Positions 17,709-27,390 of a stretch of DNA of 64,000 nt are shown here, piece after piece. Made by a program: the position numbers and the translations under genes. The notes below the pieces were generated by a model. It was not told the DNA's origin, did not search any database, and saw only the letters and a program-made list of their open reading frames with translations. Numbering within the stretch: the stretch's first letter is position 1; the number at the start of each line of letters is the position of its first letter. Source of the DNA: Methanoculleus frigidifontis (GTDB lineage: Archaea > Halobacteriota > Methanomicrobia > Methanomicrobiales > Methanoculleaceae). The DNA is taken from positions 1-64,000 of the forward strand of contig NZ_VCYH01000003.1 in the NCBI RefSeq assembly GCF_030464345.1, read 5' to 3'.

Positions 17709-18551
17709 TCACGCCACCTCCACCGCGATCGTCGCCCGCCGGCACGCCCAGCACTGGATGTTCACGGCGACCGGAAGCGAGGCGGTGTGGCAGCCGCCCT
17801 GCTTCACCCGGACCGCGAGCGCCGTGGTGTCGCCGCCAAGCCCCATCGGCCCGATCCCGAGCCGGTTGATGGCGTCGCAGATCTCCTGCTCGCATGGGTT
17901 CATCCGGTCGATCGGCTCAAGAAGCGCCTCTTTCGCGAGCGCCGCGGCGGTATCGAACGTCCCGCCGATCCCGACGCCGACGACGACCGGGGGGCAGGGT
18001 TTTCCGCCGGCGAGCAGGACGGTCTCGGTTACGAACCGCGGGATCTCGTCCGCCTGCGAGGGGAGGAGCATCCCGATCCGCGAGACATTCTCGGACCCTG
18101 CTCCCTTCGGGAGGACGGTGACGGTGAGCCGTTCTCCGGGCTGCACGTGGATAGCGGGCATCCCGATCCCCGTATTGTCGCCGGTGTTCGCCCGTGAGAG
18201 CGGGTCGACGACGTTCGGGCGGAGCGGGACCGTCTGCGTTGCCCGGCGGACACCCTCCCGCACCGCTTCGTACAGGGCCTCGGTGAGGGGGACGGTCGGC
18301 GGAATCGTCAGGTAGATGACCGGTACGCCGGTGTCCTGGCAGATGGGCACCCGCCGCTCTCCGGCAAGAGCGATGTTGGCGAGGATGTTTTCGAGCTCCC
18401 GTGCGGCGATGGGGTTCGTCTCGTTCGCCGCCGCCCGTTTGATCGTCCCGAGGACATCGGGAGGAAGCTCAATCTCGGCCTGCTCGAGTGCACGGCATGT
18501 CGCACGGGTGAGCGCCGCAAGAAGTCGGGGATCTGCCGGATTGTTCATCAT
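17709..18551 (-). CDS. fumA: class I fumarate hydratase, alpha subunit
   Basis: A 280-residue [4Fe-4S] subunit matching the N-terminal half of class I fumarase. CQDTGVPVIYL holds a cluster cysteine; GAGSEN and GIGGTFD with the late CEQEICDAINRLGIG are further family landmarks. Two consecutive ATG codons (18551 and 18548) are possible starts. There is no ribosome site, but a TATA box about 25 bases upstream suggests a leaderless message. It is the first gene of the fum-kor-suc-dacZ operon. Confidence 0.93.
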   Translation of the reverse strand: MMNNPADPRLLAALTRATCRALEQAEIELPPDVLGTIKRAAANETNPIAARELENILANIALAGERRVPICQDTGVPVIYLTIPPTVPLTEALYEAVREGVRRATQTVPLRPNVVDPLSRANTGDNTGIGMPAIHVQPGERLTVTVLPKGAGSENVSRIGMLLPSQADEIPRFVTETVLLAGGKPCPPVVVGVGIGGTFDTAAALAKEALLEPIDRMNPCEQEICDAINRLGIGPMGLGGDTTALAVRVKQGGCHTASLPVAVNIQCWACRRATIAVEVA

Positions 18552-18571
18552 TTATAATGGAGGGAAGACAG

Positions 18572-18580
18572 TATAAAAAT
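18572..18580 (-). promoter_or_regulatory. TATA box of the fum-kor-suc-dacZ operon
   Basis: On the minus strand the sequence reads ATTTTTATA just before the start of fumA. Centre-to-ATG distance is about 25 bases, so transcription would begin at or next to the initiator codon at 18551/18548. Confidence 0.5.
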
Positions 18581-18973
18581 CTATATTCCTGTCTCTTTTG
18601 CCGCCGTCCGGGCGTTCCGGGATATGGCGGCAGGTGCCGCAGGCTTCCGGGCTGCCGGGGTTTTTTCGGCTGTTTTCGGGCGGAAAGCGGCATTTTTTGT
18701 GTTTTCCGGTCATGAACTGTGACGAAGGTCGGCGTGGCATCTTCTGCCTCTCTGCTCCGGGGACGCATCCCGCGCCCCATGCAATTGATTCGGGGTACCG
18801 GTCATCTTTGCACCCCCCGGCGTCTCCGCTGCATAGGCCGAATTGTGGGGGATAGTGCTTCGAGCTCTACCGATTCCCCGAAGCTCATGCGGATCATCTG
18901 CGATCGTAGGCTGCCCGAAAACCCCGGAGCAGGCGGTACCTGTGGAACGTCCCGGTAGCCCAAAAGAACTGAT

Positions 18974-18979
18974 AAAAAA
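18974..18979 (-). terminator. T6 terminator of L10e
   Basis: Six A on the plus strand, six T in the transcript, 16 bases past the L10e stop and preceded by a short C-run (CCCC). Typical archaeal oligo-T end. Confidence 0.5.
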
Positions 18980-18994
18980 GGGGTTTGAATATAT

Positions 18995-19507
18995 CTATGC
19001 GGCGGTCTTCTCGGTAATGACGACGCGGGCGGGCGAGGGGAGCTTGTAGGTGCCGTTCTTGATGGCGGCTTTCGCCTTCTCGACGAACTGGGGCGTCGTC
19101 CAGACGGTGATGACCTTCTGGTTCTGCTGGACGCGGGCCGCGGTTCCTACGGCTTTGCCGAACGCCATCCGCATTCCCTCGGAGACACGGTCTGCTCCTG
19201 CACCGGTCGCCTGCTTGTTCTCGCGGAGCACGTGGTGGGGGAAGGTGCGCAGTTTCATGTGGAAGTTCATCCTGCCGACCTCTTTGACGAGCTTTCTGTT
19301 GATGCTGATACGTGCCGCTTCAAGGGCGGTGTGGCGGATCTGGCAGGCTTCAAGAACGACGATGGAGAGCTCGACCGGGAAGTCTTCCCGAAGGTTCCCC
19401 ATGTCGAACTGGACGATCTTGCTGCCCGGTACCCCGCCCATGTATTCTCTTCGTGTATACGCCTTCTTGTTGATATTCCTGTACATCTTGGCTGGTTTTC
19501 GTACCAT
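18995..19507 (-). CDS. rpl10e: 50S ribosomal protein L10e (uL16)
   Basis: A 170-residue ribosomal protein of the L10e/L16 family, full length. The basic N-terminus ([24 protein letters not shown]), [22 protein letters not shown] and [17 protein letters not shown] loop that reaches the tRNA-binding centre are all present. A single-gene transcript is likely: upstream lies the ABC operon, also on the minus strand but 62 bases away, and a T6 run follows. Confidence 0.97.
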   Translation of the reverse strand: MVRKPAKMYRNINKKAYTRREYMGGVPGSKIVQFDMGNLREDFPVELSIVVLEACQIRHTALEAARISINRKLVKEVGRMNFHMKLRTFPHHVLRENKQATGAGADRVSEGMRMAFGKAVGTAARVQQNQKVITVWTTPQFVEKAKAAIKNGTYKLPSPARVVITEKTAA

Positions 19508-19568
19508 CGATCTTCACTCCTGCCTGTAATAACGTGCTTTATAAAATGGAGATGTATTCTAATAAACC

Positions 19569-20327
19569 TTACTGGGTCTGCTCTCCCTCATTTATCAACT
19601 GGAGCACGTACCGCCGGATATCCGCGAACTCAGTGCTCGTCCTGTCCCGCGGCCGTGCCCAGGGGAGATCGAGCACCTCCCGTACTGTCCCGGGGCGGCC
19701 GGAGAGGACGACGATCCGGTCGGCGAGGTAGACCGCCTCGTCGACGCTGTGGGTGACGAAGACGATTGTCTTTCTGGTCTTCTCCCAGATGGAGAGGAGC
19801 TCCTTCTGCATCCGGTTCCGGGTCTGGGCATCGAGCGCCCCGAAGGGTTCGTCCATCAGGAGGACGTCGGGGTCGTTCGCGAGCGCCCGGGCTATCGCCA
19901 CCCGCTGCCGCATCCCTCCCGAGAGCTCGTAGGGGTAGTGGTCGGCAAACTGCGCAAGGCCGACGAGATCGAGATACTCCCGCGCAGTCCGGGAGCGCTC
20001 GGACTTCGGAGCGCCTTTCATCTCGAGGCCGAAGGCGATGTTCTCGGTCACCGTCCGCCAGGGGAAGAGCGAGTACTCCTGAAAGACCATGCCCCGTTTC
20101 GGGTCCGGGCCGGTGATCGCCTCTCCGTCCAGGGTGACCGACCCCGCCGTCGCGGTCTCGAGGCCCGCGATGATCCGAAGCAGCGTGGTCTTGCCGCACC
20201 CCGACGGCCCGACGAAGCAGACGAACTCGTCGTCGCGGATCTCGAGGTTGATATCCCGAAGGGCGGTGATCGACTCGTTTTCCTTGGCGAACGACTTGGA
20301 GAGGCTGTTGATGATGACCCGTCCCAT
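19569..20327 (-). CDS. ABC transporter ATP-binding protein (nitrate/sulfonate/taurine type)
   Basis: A 252-residue ATPase with Walker [10 protein letters not shown], signature LSGGMRQR, Walker [13 protein letters not shown] and switch THS. Sequence type is that of SsuB/TauB/NrtD importers. The ATG at 20327 starts directly after the permease stop (one-base gap); the open frame upstream is permease sequence in another frame. Last gene of a binding protein-permease-ATPase operon. Confidence 0.92.
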   Translation of the reverse strand: MGRVIINSLSKSFAKENESITALRDINLEIRDDEFVCFVGPSGCGKTTLLRIIAGLETATAGSVTLDGEAITGPDPKRGMVFQEYSLFPWRTVTENIAFGLEMKGAPKSERSRTAREYLDLVGLAQFADHYPYELSGGMRQRVAIARALANDPDVLLMDEPFGALDAQTRNRMQKELLSIWEKTRKTIVFVTHSVDEAVYLADRIVVLSGRPGTVREVLDLPWARPRDRTSTEFADIRRYVLQLINEGEQTQ

Positions 20328-20328
20328 A

Positions 20329-21117
20329 CTACACCACCTCCCCGGTCCGCCAGCGGAGGAGCCGGCTGTCGGTGTATGCACGGAAGAGACGGTCGATGAC
20401 GAGGCCGAGGAAGCCGAGGATGAGCATGTAGACGACGACGTTCGGCATGTTCTGGAGCGAGTAGGAGACCCAGAGCTTATGGCCGATGCCGTAGCGGCTC
20501 ACCCCGAAGATCTCGGCGGCGACGAGGCACATCCACCCGACACCCATGGCAACGCGGATCCCGGATGCGATCGCGGGGAGGGCTGCCGGGAGGGCGATGT
20601 GGCGGATCAGTTCGAGGTTCGTGTCGCACCCGAGCACCTTGCCCGCCTCTACGAAGGTCTTCGGGACGCCGCGCAGCCCGGTGTAGGCCCCGGTCAGAAT
20701 CGGGAAGAATGCGCCGACGAAGATGACGAAGCCCGCCGCCTGGGTCGTGAGGCCGAACCAGATGATGGCGAACGGGATCCAGGCGAGCGGGGGTATGGGA
20801 CGCAGAACTTCGATGATCGGATCGGCCAGGGAATCCAGCGTCCGGAACCATCCCATGCCGACCCCGAGCGGGATGCCGATCAGGAGCGCCGCCCCGAGGC
20901 CGACGCCGAAGTGCAGCAGGCTTGTTCCAAGGTCGATCAGGAGCGAGTTCATTACGGCCGGCGAGAGGAACGCGGCGACGACGTCGGTAAAACTCGGGAG
21001 AATGATCCGGTTGTCGACGATGAACTCCGCCACGACCTGCCAGAGTACGATGGCTGCGGCAACGGATAGTGCTGTCAGGAGTTCCCGCCTGATCCTGGAA
21101 TGCAGTCTGATGTTCAT
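20329..21117 (-). CDS. ABC transporter permease (nitrate/sulfonate/taurine type)
   Basis: A 262-residue permease with about six membrane helices. The EAA loop that docks on the ATPase is visible as EAGKVLG followed by [11 protein letters not shown] (about residues 155-175). [15 protein letters not shown] before it is typical of the SsuC/TauC family. The stop is one base from the ATPase start. It is 108 bases downstream of the binding protein gene. Confidence 0.92.
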   Translation of the reverse strand: MNIRLHSRIRRELLTALSVAAAIVLWQVVAEFIVDNRIILPSFTDVVAAFLSPAVMNSLLIDLGTSLLHFGVGLGAALLIGIPLGVGMGWFRTLDSLADPIIEVLRPIPPLAWIPFAIIWFGLTTQAAGFVIFVGAFFPILTGAYTGLRGVPKTFVEAGKVLGCDTNLELIRHIALPAALPAIASGIRVAMGVGWMCLVAAEIFGVSRYGIGHKLWVSYSLQNMPNVVVYMLILGFLGLVIDRLFRAYTDSRLLRWRTGEVV

Positions 21118-21225
21118 GGGATTATTCCGGTTGCTTGATGAACGGGTGCTCGTATGGATCTTCCACTATTTCGTTGATATGTGCACAAAAGAATGTTTTG
21201 AAAAAAAGGATCGAAAAGATCCCGT

Positions 21226-22224
21226 TCATGCCGTGGCTTTCTCGTAGAACGAGAGGTCGAAGATCTCGTCTTTCGTGAGGGGCTTGTTGACGTAGCCAAG
21301 GTCGTACTGGATCTGGGTGTAGCTCACTACGGAATCGGTGATGAGGTTCGGGTCGTACACCCAGGTGCCGTCCCACTCCGCGAAGGACTTCTTGACGATA
21401 GCGACGTCCTGACCGGTCTTGGCAGCATAGGTCGTGGCTGCTTCGTCCTTGTTTGCGAGGCTGTAGTCGGTCGCCCGTACGTGAGTCTTCACGATCTCTG
21501 TGACGAGGTCGGGCTGCTCGCGGATCAGCTTGCCGCTGACGAGCAGCACGCAGCAGGCGTGGTTCGGCTGCATCTCACCGGAGGCAACGACCGATCGGCC
21601 GTTATTGTTGCTCTCGATGATCGCGGGTGCCGGGTGCGGGAGGAAGACGCCGTCGACCTGATCGGCGGCGATCGCGGTCATTGCGTCGCCGGGCCCCATG
21701 GCGACGATGGTGACGTCCACATCCGGGGTGAGGTTGTTCTCAAGCAGCCAGTTCTTGAGGAGCGTGTCCTGGATGGTACCGGGCGGGAAGGTCGCTATCT
21801 TCAGGCCCTTGAGGTCTGCGGGCCCCGCGTACGCGATCTCGGGCTGGAGCACGAGGTTCGAGCCCTGGGTCTGCACCGCGGCGACGATCTTTGCATCAAG
21901 GCCGCTGTTGGCCATCGCGACGATCGCCGGTGCGGCGCCGACGTAGGCGATATCAATCTGGTCGGCGATCATCGCCTGCATTTCGGGCGCACCGGTGGGG
22001 AACTCGGTGTCGGTTACGGTGGTGACGCCGTAGGATGCCAGGTCCTCCTGCCACCATCCCTTCTCCATCGCCGTCATCTCAGCGATCTGGTGGGTGCTCG
22101 GCTGATAGCCGATCCGAAGGGTCGTGACCTGCTGCGTATCTCCGCCGGTGCCGGTGCATCCGCTGGCGAGCACGAGTGCGACGACAACGACTGCGGCCAT
22201 ACAAAGTGAAATGATCCGTCTCAT
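21226..22224 (-). CDS. ABC transporter substrate-binding lipoprotein (SsuA/TauA-like)
   Basis: A 332-residue binding protein of the nitrate/sulfonate/taurine group. The N-terminus has a hydrophobic stretch ending in a lipobox (LASGC, Cys at about residue 23), so it is anchored outside the cell. LRIGYQPSTHQIAEMTAMEKGWWQ opens the mature fold; GAPEMQAMIADQIDIAYVG is the ligand-side motif. The ligand is not evident; sulfonate, nitrate or a thiamine precursor are all possible. GAGAGGT precedes the ATG. First gene of the operon. Confidence 0.9.
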   Translation of the reverse strand: MRRIISLCMAAVVVVALVLASGCTGTGGDTQQVTTLRIGYQPSTHQIAEMTAMEKGWWQEDLASYGVTTVTDTEFPTGAPEMQAMIADQIDIAYVGAAPAIVAMANSGLDAKIVAAVQTQGSNLVLQPEIAYAGPADLKGLKIATFPPGTIQDTLLKNWLLENNLTPDVDVTIVAMGPGDAMTAIAADQVDGVFLPHPAPAIIESNNNGRSVVASGEMQPNHACCVLLVSGKLIREQPDLVTEIVKTHVRATDYSLANKDEAATTYAAKTGQDVAIVKKSFAEWDGTWVYDPNLITDSVVSYTQIQYDLGYVNKPLTKDEIFDLSFYEKATA

Positions 22225-22752
22225 ACGAGTGTACCTCTCTTCCAGTAGATTTGTACGGAGTACTCATTTGCAGCAGGATACGATAAAGTATTGCTGATAA
22301 TCGCGATGAATGTTATATTATGGGCTCTTTTTTCCTGAAATTTGTATACTATGGGAGTGGTTTCTATCGCCTGCAGCAGACGGCCCGCGGGTCGTCGGCA
22401 CGGGTATCCGCCGGCGCCATCCTCCGGCCGCAGGGAGGGTCAGCTCGAAAGCTCCCTCTCGGCAGGTTCCTGATGCCTCTCCTCCGCATACGGTGTGCGG
22501 CATCGGTGAACGGTGCGCTTGCGTGGCAGTGCAACGGGCACGGAGCAGCGGAACAGAAGAACTCTGCCGGGAGCATGACGCGAGGTATGTCGATCCGCAT
22601 CGGTCTTCGTATCCCCGGATGCCTTTTGGCCGGGTTTCCCGATTCTCCCGGGCGTCCCCCACTCTCCGTTCCTCTCTCCGGCGGGATTTGCCGGGACGGG
22701 CGTGCCCTTAATCAGTCTTCGGAGCGAACCGATAAGAAGGACTGTTGATAGC
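22225..22752. other. divergent intergenic region between ABC operon and argH
   Basis: About 530 bases with no supported gene. The left 110 bases are AT-rich and hold likely minus-strand promoter elements for the ABC operon (TTTATC near 22284-22289 and ATAATATAAC near 22312-22321). A T6 run lies near 22327-22332. The remaining part up to 22690 is GC-rich and non-descript. AAGGA at 22736-22740 serves the argH start. Confidence 0.4.
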
Positions 22753-24231
22753 ATGCAGAAGGATCAGATTCGGCAGGGGAGACTCGCCGGAGACCGTTCG
22801 GAGGCGATTCTGCACTTTCTCGCGTCCATGGACGCGGATCGCTGGATCGCTGAGGCCGATCTCCTGGTGGATATGGCGCATCTCCTGATGCTCCGCCGCC
22901 AGGGCATCATCGGGGAAGAGCCTGCCCGGGCGCTGATGGCCGGGCTCCTCGACCTCCACGACACCGGCCTCCCCGAGAGCGCTTTTAACGAGCGGTTCGA
23001 GGACATCCACGCCGGGAAGGAGGCGTATCTCATCGAGCGGGTGGGCGAGGAGTTCGGCGGGCGCCTGCACATGGGGCGTTCGCGCAACGACGAGGTGGCG
23101 ACGTGTATCAGGATCCGGCTCCGAAGCGAGATGCTCGGCATGATGCACGAGATCTGCGGCCTGCGGCAGGTTCTCCTCGATGCGGCCGCTCGCCACACGG
23201 AGACGATCATGCCCGGGTTCACGCACCTGCAGTACGCCCAGCCCACAACGCTGGCGCACCACCTGCTCGCCTACGAGCAGGCCTTCGCCCGGGACTCGGC
23301 CCGGCTCCGGAGCACCTACGAGCGGGTGAACCTCTCCCCGCTCGGTTCGGCAGCCTTCGCATCGACCGGTTTTCCGATCGACCGGGAGTATACGGCACGC
23401 CTGCTCGGGTTTGCCGGCATCGCCGCAAACACGATGGATGCGGTCTCGGCACGGGACTTTGCGCTCGAGGCGATCAGCGACGCTGCTCTCTGCATGACGA
23501 CGGCGAGCCGGTTCTGCGAGGAGCTGATCCTCTGGAGCACGACGTTCGCCGGCTTCCTGCAGCTCGACGATCCCTACTGTTCGTCAAGTTCCATCATGCC
23601 GCAGAAGAAGAACCCGGACACCGCCGAGATCATGCGGGCGAAGGCCGGGTCGGTTGCCGGCGAGCTCGTCGCCGCCCTGACGATCGTCAAGGGGCTCCCG
23701 ATGAGTTACAATCGCGACCTGCAGGAGCTGACGCCCCACCTCTGGCGGGGGGTTGAGGCTGCCCGGCAGAGCCTGCCGCTCCTCGCCGGGATGATCCAAT
23801 CTGCGTCCTTCAACACCGATCGAATGCAGAGCGAGGCCGGCAAGGGCTTTTCCACCGCGACCGAGCTTGCGGACGTCCTGGTCCGCGAGTTCGATCTCCC
23901 CTTCCGGACGGCGCACCGCGTCGTCGGCCGGGCCGTCCGGCACGGTTCGCTCGATCTGGCCACGCTGGAGGCTGCCGCTGCGGACGCCGCAGGCATCTCG
24001 CTCACCGCCCGGGGTCTCACCGAGCAGCGGCTCGGCGAGGTGCTGGACGTCCGGCACGGCGTTTCCGTCAGAGTCGCACCGGGCGGCCCCGCTCCCGCTG
24101 CGACGGCCGCAGCGATCGCCGATCGGCTTGAGGCGCTCGCCGCCGACACCGCATGGCTCGACGGCACAGAGGCCGCGGTAACGGATGCAATAGAAGACCT
24201 GATACATGAAGCACGGAGGCTGATACAATAA
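22753..24231 (+). CDS. argH: argininosuccinate lyase
   Basis: A 492-residue enzyme that splits argininosuccinate into arginine and fumarate, the last step of arginine synthesis. The fumarase/aspartase superfamily signature SSIMPQKKNPD lies near residues 280-290; HMGRSRNDEVAT (about 104-115) and THLQYAQPTT are the other conserved regions. The start ATG 22753 has AAGGA upstream. Its TAA stop overlaps the apparent AUA start of gatD, forming an argH-gatD-gatE operon. Confidence 0.95.
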   Translation: MQKDQIRQGRLAGDRSEAILHFLASMDADRWIAEADLLVDMAHLLMLRRQGIIGEEPARALMAGLLDLHDTGLPESAFNERFEDIHAGKEAYLIERVGEEFGGRLHMGRSRNDEVATCIRIRLRSEMLGMMHEICGLRQVLLDAAARHTETIMPGFTHLQYAQPTTLAHHLLAYEQAFARDSARLRSTYERVNLSPLGSAAFASTGFPIDREYTARLLGFAGIAANTMDAVSARDFALEAISDAALCMTTASRFCEELILWSTTFAGFLQLDDPYCSSSSIMPQKKNPDTAEIMRAKAGSVAGELVAALTIVKGLPMSYNRDLQELTPHLWRGVEAARQSLPLLAGMIQSASFNTDRMQSEAGKGFSTATELADVLVREFDLPFRTAHRVVGRAVRHGSLDLATLEAAAADAAGISLTARGLTEQRLGEVLDVRHGVSVRVAPGGPAPAATAAAIADRLEALAADTAWLDGTEAAVTDAIEDLIHEARRLIQ

Positions 24232-25457
24232 CAGAAGCACTGGAGTCCGGAGACCGGGTTCGCTGCACGCACGGCGGCGTATCCATGACCGGCACATACA
24301 TCACCGATCGCGACGGAATGGCCGTCGTCAAGCTCGACACCGGCTACAACATCGGCGTCTCCCCGGGAGCGGTGCACCTCCTGGAGCGCCCCGCCCCGCA
24401 GCCTGCGGCAACGCCGGTGGTCGTCCAGAACCCGGAGCTCCCCGAGCTCGCCATCATTTCGACCGGCGGGACGATCGCAAGCAGGGTGGACTACCGGACC
24501 GGGGCGGTGACGAGCCAGTTCTCGGCGAGCGACATTCTCCGGGCGATCCCGGAGCTCGGCGACATCGCCCGCTACCGCTCGCGGCAGCTTGCAAGCATCC
24601 TCTCCGAGAATATGCGCCCCTCGATCTGGCAGGAGCTTGCCCGGAGCATCCACGCCGAGATCGAGAGCGGGGCTTCCGGCGTCATCGTCACCCACGGCAC
24701 CGATACGATGGCCTACTCGGCGGCGGCCGTGAGTTTCATGGTCAAAAGCCCGGTGCCGATCGTCTTTGTCGGGTCGCAGCGCTCCGCCGACCGTCCGAGC
24801 AGCGACAACGCGATGAACGCCCTCTGCAGCGCTGCGGTCGCGACCGGCGATCTCGGCGAGGTCGCCGTGGTGATGCACGACACTACGAGTGACGACCGCT
24901 GCGCCGTCCACCGGGCGACGAAGGTCCGGAAGATGCACACCTCCCGGCGGGACGCCTTTGCGAGCATCGGGATGCCGCCGATCGGCTACGTCGACTACCC
25001 CTCGCTCGAGGTCTCGCTCTCCGGCGAGGCCGTCCGGCGGGGGACACACGACCTCGAGCTTGCCGACGACCTCGAGGAGCGCTGCGGGCTTCTCCACTTC
25101 GTTCCCGGGATGCCGCCCGAGATCCTGGACACCTTTGAGGGCTACGCCGGGCTCGTCCTCTCCGGCACCGGGCTCGGGCATGTCCGGACCGAGTGGATCC
25201 CGCGGCTCTCCGAGCTCATCGCCGGCGGGACGACCGTGGTGATGACCTCCCAGTGCCTCCACGGCCGGGTCTGCGACCGGGTCTACGACACCGGGCGCGA
25301 TCTTCTCGGCATCGGCGTCATCGAGGGCGAGGACATGCTCCCCGAGGCGGCGCTCGTCAAGCTGATGTGGGTGCTCGCCCGCGAGGACGACCCGGGAACA
25401 GTCCGTGCGCTGATGCAGGAGAATCTCCGTGGCGAGATCCGCAGGGGGTCGCGGTGA
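24228..25457 (+). CDS. gatD: Glu-tRNA(Gln) amidotransferase subunit D, apparent AUA start
   Basis: The asparaginase-like subunit of archaeal GatDE, which frees ammonia from glutamine. Catalytic motifs are STGGTIAS and THGTDTMAY. The first ATG in frame (24285) would cut off the N-terminal GDRVR segment, which is conserved and is encoded upstream here as ESGDRVRC. No ATG, GTG or TTG lies between the in-frame TGA at 24207 and that segment. An ATA at 24228 overlaps the argH stop as ATAA, with GGAGG eight bases before it, and gives a 409-residue protein close to family length. CTG at 24240 is a weaker choice. The gene ends one base into gatE. Confidence 0.88.
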   Translation: MTEALESGDRVRCTHGGVSMTGTYITDRDGMAVVKLDTGYNIGVSPGAVHLLERPAPQPAATPVVVQNPELPELAIISTGGTIASRVDYRTGAVTSQFSASDILRAIPELGDIARYRSRQLASILSENMRPSIWQELARSIHAEIESGASGVIVTHGTDTMAYSAAAVSFMVKSPVPIVFVGSQRSADRPSSDNAMNALCSAAVATGDLGEVAVVMHDTTSDDRCAVHRATKVRKMHTSRRDAFASIGMPPIGYVDYPSLEVSLSGEAVRRGTHDLELADDLEERCGLLHFVPGMPPEILDTFEGYAGLVLSGTGLGHVRTEWIPRLSELIAGGTTVVMTSQCLHGRVCDRVYDTGRDLLGIGVIEGEDMLPEAALVKLMWVLAREDDPGTVRALMQENLRGEIRRGSR

Positions 25458-27325
25458 TGGAGTACGATTACGCAGAGATCGGTCTGAAGGCCGGTATCGA
25501 GATCCACCAGCAGCTCGACACTGCCGAGAAACTCTTCTGCCGGTGCCCGACGGCTCTCCGGGATACTGCGGAGCACACGGATGAGTTCTCCCGCTACCTG
25601 CGGGCGACGGAGAGCGAACTCGGGGAGATCGACCGGGCGGCGCAGGAGGAGATGCGGCTCGTCCGCAGGTTCCGCTACTACACCTACGACACGGTCTGCC
25701 TCGTGGAGCACGACGAGGAGCCGCCGGCGCCCCTGAACCCCGAGGCGCTCAGCGTCTGCCTCACGATCGCGAAGATGCTCGCGATGACGCCGATCGAGCA
25801 GGTGCACACGATGCGCAAGCTGGTCATCGACGGCTCGAACACCAGCGGTTTCCAGCGGACGGCGCTCGTGGCGCTGAACGGAACGCTCCCCGGCGACTGC
25901 AGGGTCGAGACGATCTGCCTCGAGGAGGAGGCGGCTCAGCGGGTCGAGGACGAGACCTTCTCGCTCGACCGGCTCGGCATCCCGCTCGTCGAGATCACGA
26001 CGGCACCCTGCATGCACACCCCCGGGGACGTCCAGGCGGTCGCCCGGCAGATCGGCATGGTGCTGCGCTCCACCGGGAAGGTCAAGCGCGGCCTCGGGAC
26101 GATCCGGCAGGACGTCAACGTCTCTATCCGGGACGGCGCCCGCGTGGAGATCAAGGGCGTGCAGGAACTCGACCTGATCGCCGAGGTTGTCCGGCGCGAG
26201 GTGCAGCGGCAGGTCGGGCTCCTCGGGATCAGGGACGAGCTCCGCGCCCGCGGAGCATCGGTCGACCCGGCGGTCACGGACGTGACCGATCTCTTTGCAG
26301 AGACGCAGTCTGCGATCCTCAAAAAGGCGAAGAACATCCTGGCGGTCTGCCTGCCGGGCTTTGCCGGACTCATCGGCCGTGAGATCCAGCCGGGCCGCAG
26401 GCTCGGCAGCGAGATGGCCGACTACGCCAAGAAATGCGGCGTCGGCGGGATCTTCCACACCGACGAGCTCCCTGCCTACGGGGTGACGGCTGAAGAGGTC
26501 GCCCGTCTCCGTGAGCACCTCGGCATCGGCGAGCAGGATGCGGTCGTCCTCGTGGCCGCAAGCAGGCAGCGTGCCGGCTGCGCCGCCGAGCAGGTCATTA
26601 TCCGCGCCACGATGGCGCTCGACGGCGTCCCGGAGGAGACCCGCCGGATGCTGGAGGGCGGAAGCACCGCCTATATGCGCCCTCTCCCCGGCGCGGCCAG
26701 GATGTACCCGGAGACCGACGTCTTCCCGGTCAGCATCGGCGCCGGTCTCTGGGAGAGCATCGAGACGCCGGAACTCCTCACCGACCGCGCGGAGCGGTTC
26801 CACCGCGACCTCGGTCTCGACGAGGCGCTGGCGCGGCAGATGGCCTTCTCCGAGCGGCTTTTGCTCTTTGAGCGCGCCGTTGCCGAGGGTGTCCGCCCGG
26901 TGCTCGCTGCCCGGACGCTGCTCGGGACGATCCGCGAGCTCGCCCGCGACGGCGTCGGCGTCGCCGCCGTTACGGATGACGAGGTCATCGGACTGCTGCA
27001 GGCGGTGGAGGCGGGAAGCGCGGCGAAAGAGGCGATCCCCGACGTCCTGATCGAGCTCGCCCGCACGGCAGGGGAGCGGGCGCGGCAGACGCCGGAAGAG
27101 CGGGTCGCCGCCGCAATTGAGGCGGTCGCACCCGCCATCTCTGCCGCCGATCTCGAAGCGGTCGTTCGAAACGTGGTCGAAGAGCGCGAGGAGTTCGTCA
27201 GGGAGCGGGGGATGGGAGCGCTCGGTCCGCTGATGGGTGTCGTCATGAAGGAGGTTCGCGGCAGCGTCGACGGCAAGCTGGTCGCGCAGGCGCTGAAACG
27301 GGAACTGGAACGGCGGGCTTCCTGA
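25457..27325 (+). CDS. gatE: Glu-tRNA(Gln) amidotransferase subunit E
   Basis: A 622-residue subunit that binds misacylated Glu-tRNA(Gln) and carries out the amidation with GatD. The B-family start GLKAGIEIHQQLDT and KLFCRCP, then MRKLVIDGSNTSGFQRT and TIRQDVNVSI, mark the catalytic cradle; the middle holds the archaeal AspRS-like insert and the C-terminus is the helical YqeY-like tail. Its ATG shares one base with the gatD TGA (TGATG). Full length. Confidence 0.95.
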   Translation: MEYDYAEIGLKAGIEIHQQLDTAEKLFCRCPTALRDTAEHTDEFSRYLRATESELGEIDRAAQEEMRLVRRFRYYTYDTVCLVEHDEEPPAPLNPEALSVCLTIAKMLAMTPIEQVHTMRKLVIDGSNTSGFQRTALVALNGTLPGDCRVETICLEEEAAQRVEDETFSLDRLGIPLVEITTAPCMHTPGDVQAVARQIGMVLRSTGKVKRGLGTIRQDVNVSIRDGARVEIKGVQELDLIAEVVRREVQRQVGLLGIRDELRARGASVDPAVTDVTDLFAETQSAILKKAKNILAVCLPGFAGLIGREIQPGRRLGSEMADYAKKCGVGGIFHTDELPAYGVTAEEVARLREHLGIGEQDAVVLVAASRQRAGCAAEQVIIRATMALDGVPEETRRMLEGGSTAYMRPLPGAARMYPETDVFPVSIGAGLWESIETPELLTDRAERFHRDLGLDEALARQMAFSERLLLFERAVAEGVRPVLAARTLLGTIRELARDGVGVAAVTDDEVIGLLQAVEAGSAAKEAIPDVLIELARTAGERARQTPEERVAAAIEAVAPAISAADLEAVVRNVVEEREEFVRERGMGALGPLMGVVMKEVRGSVDGKLVAQALKRELERRAS

Positions 27326-27390
27326 CCGTTCCACACCCGCCGCTACCTTTATCTGGCTGTTTGCGCATAGATGGTAAGGAGTTTGTATTT

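Larger units (their letters stand above)
18552..18994. other. intergenic region between fumA and L10e
   Basis: About 440 bases without a supported gene. It contains the operon TATA box (18572-18580), several T-runs near 18660-18705, and the A-run (18974-18979) that reads as a T6 terminator for L10e on the minus strand. The central part (18720-18960) shows no coding or RNA signature that I recognise. Confidence 0.5.

Noticed and set aside
25283-27334. 683-codon minus-strand open frame opposite gatE
   Set aside because: It lies opposite a full-length GatE, has no recognisable domain and is Arg/Asp/Leu-biased. Shadow frame.
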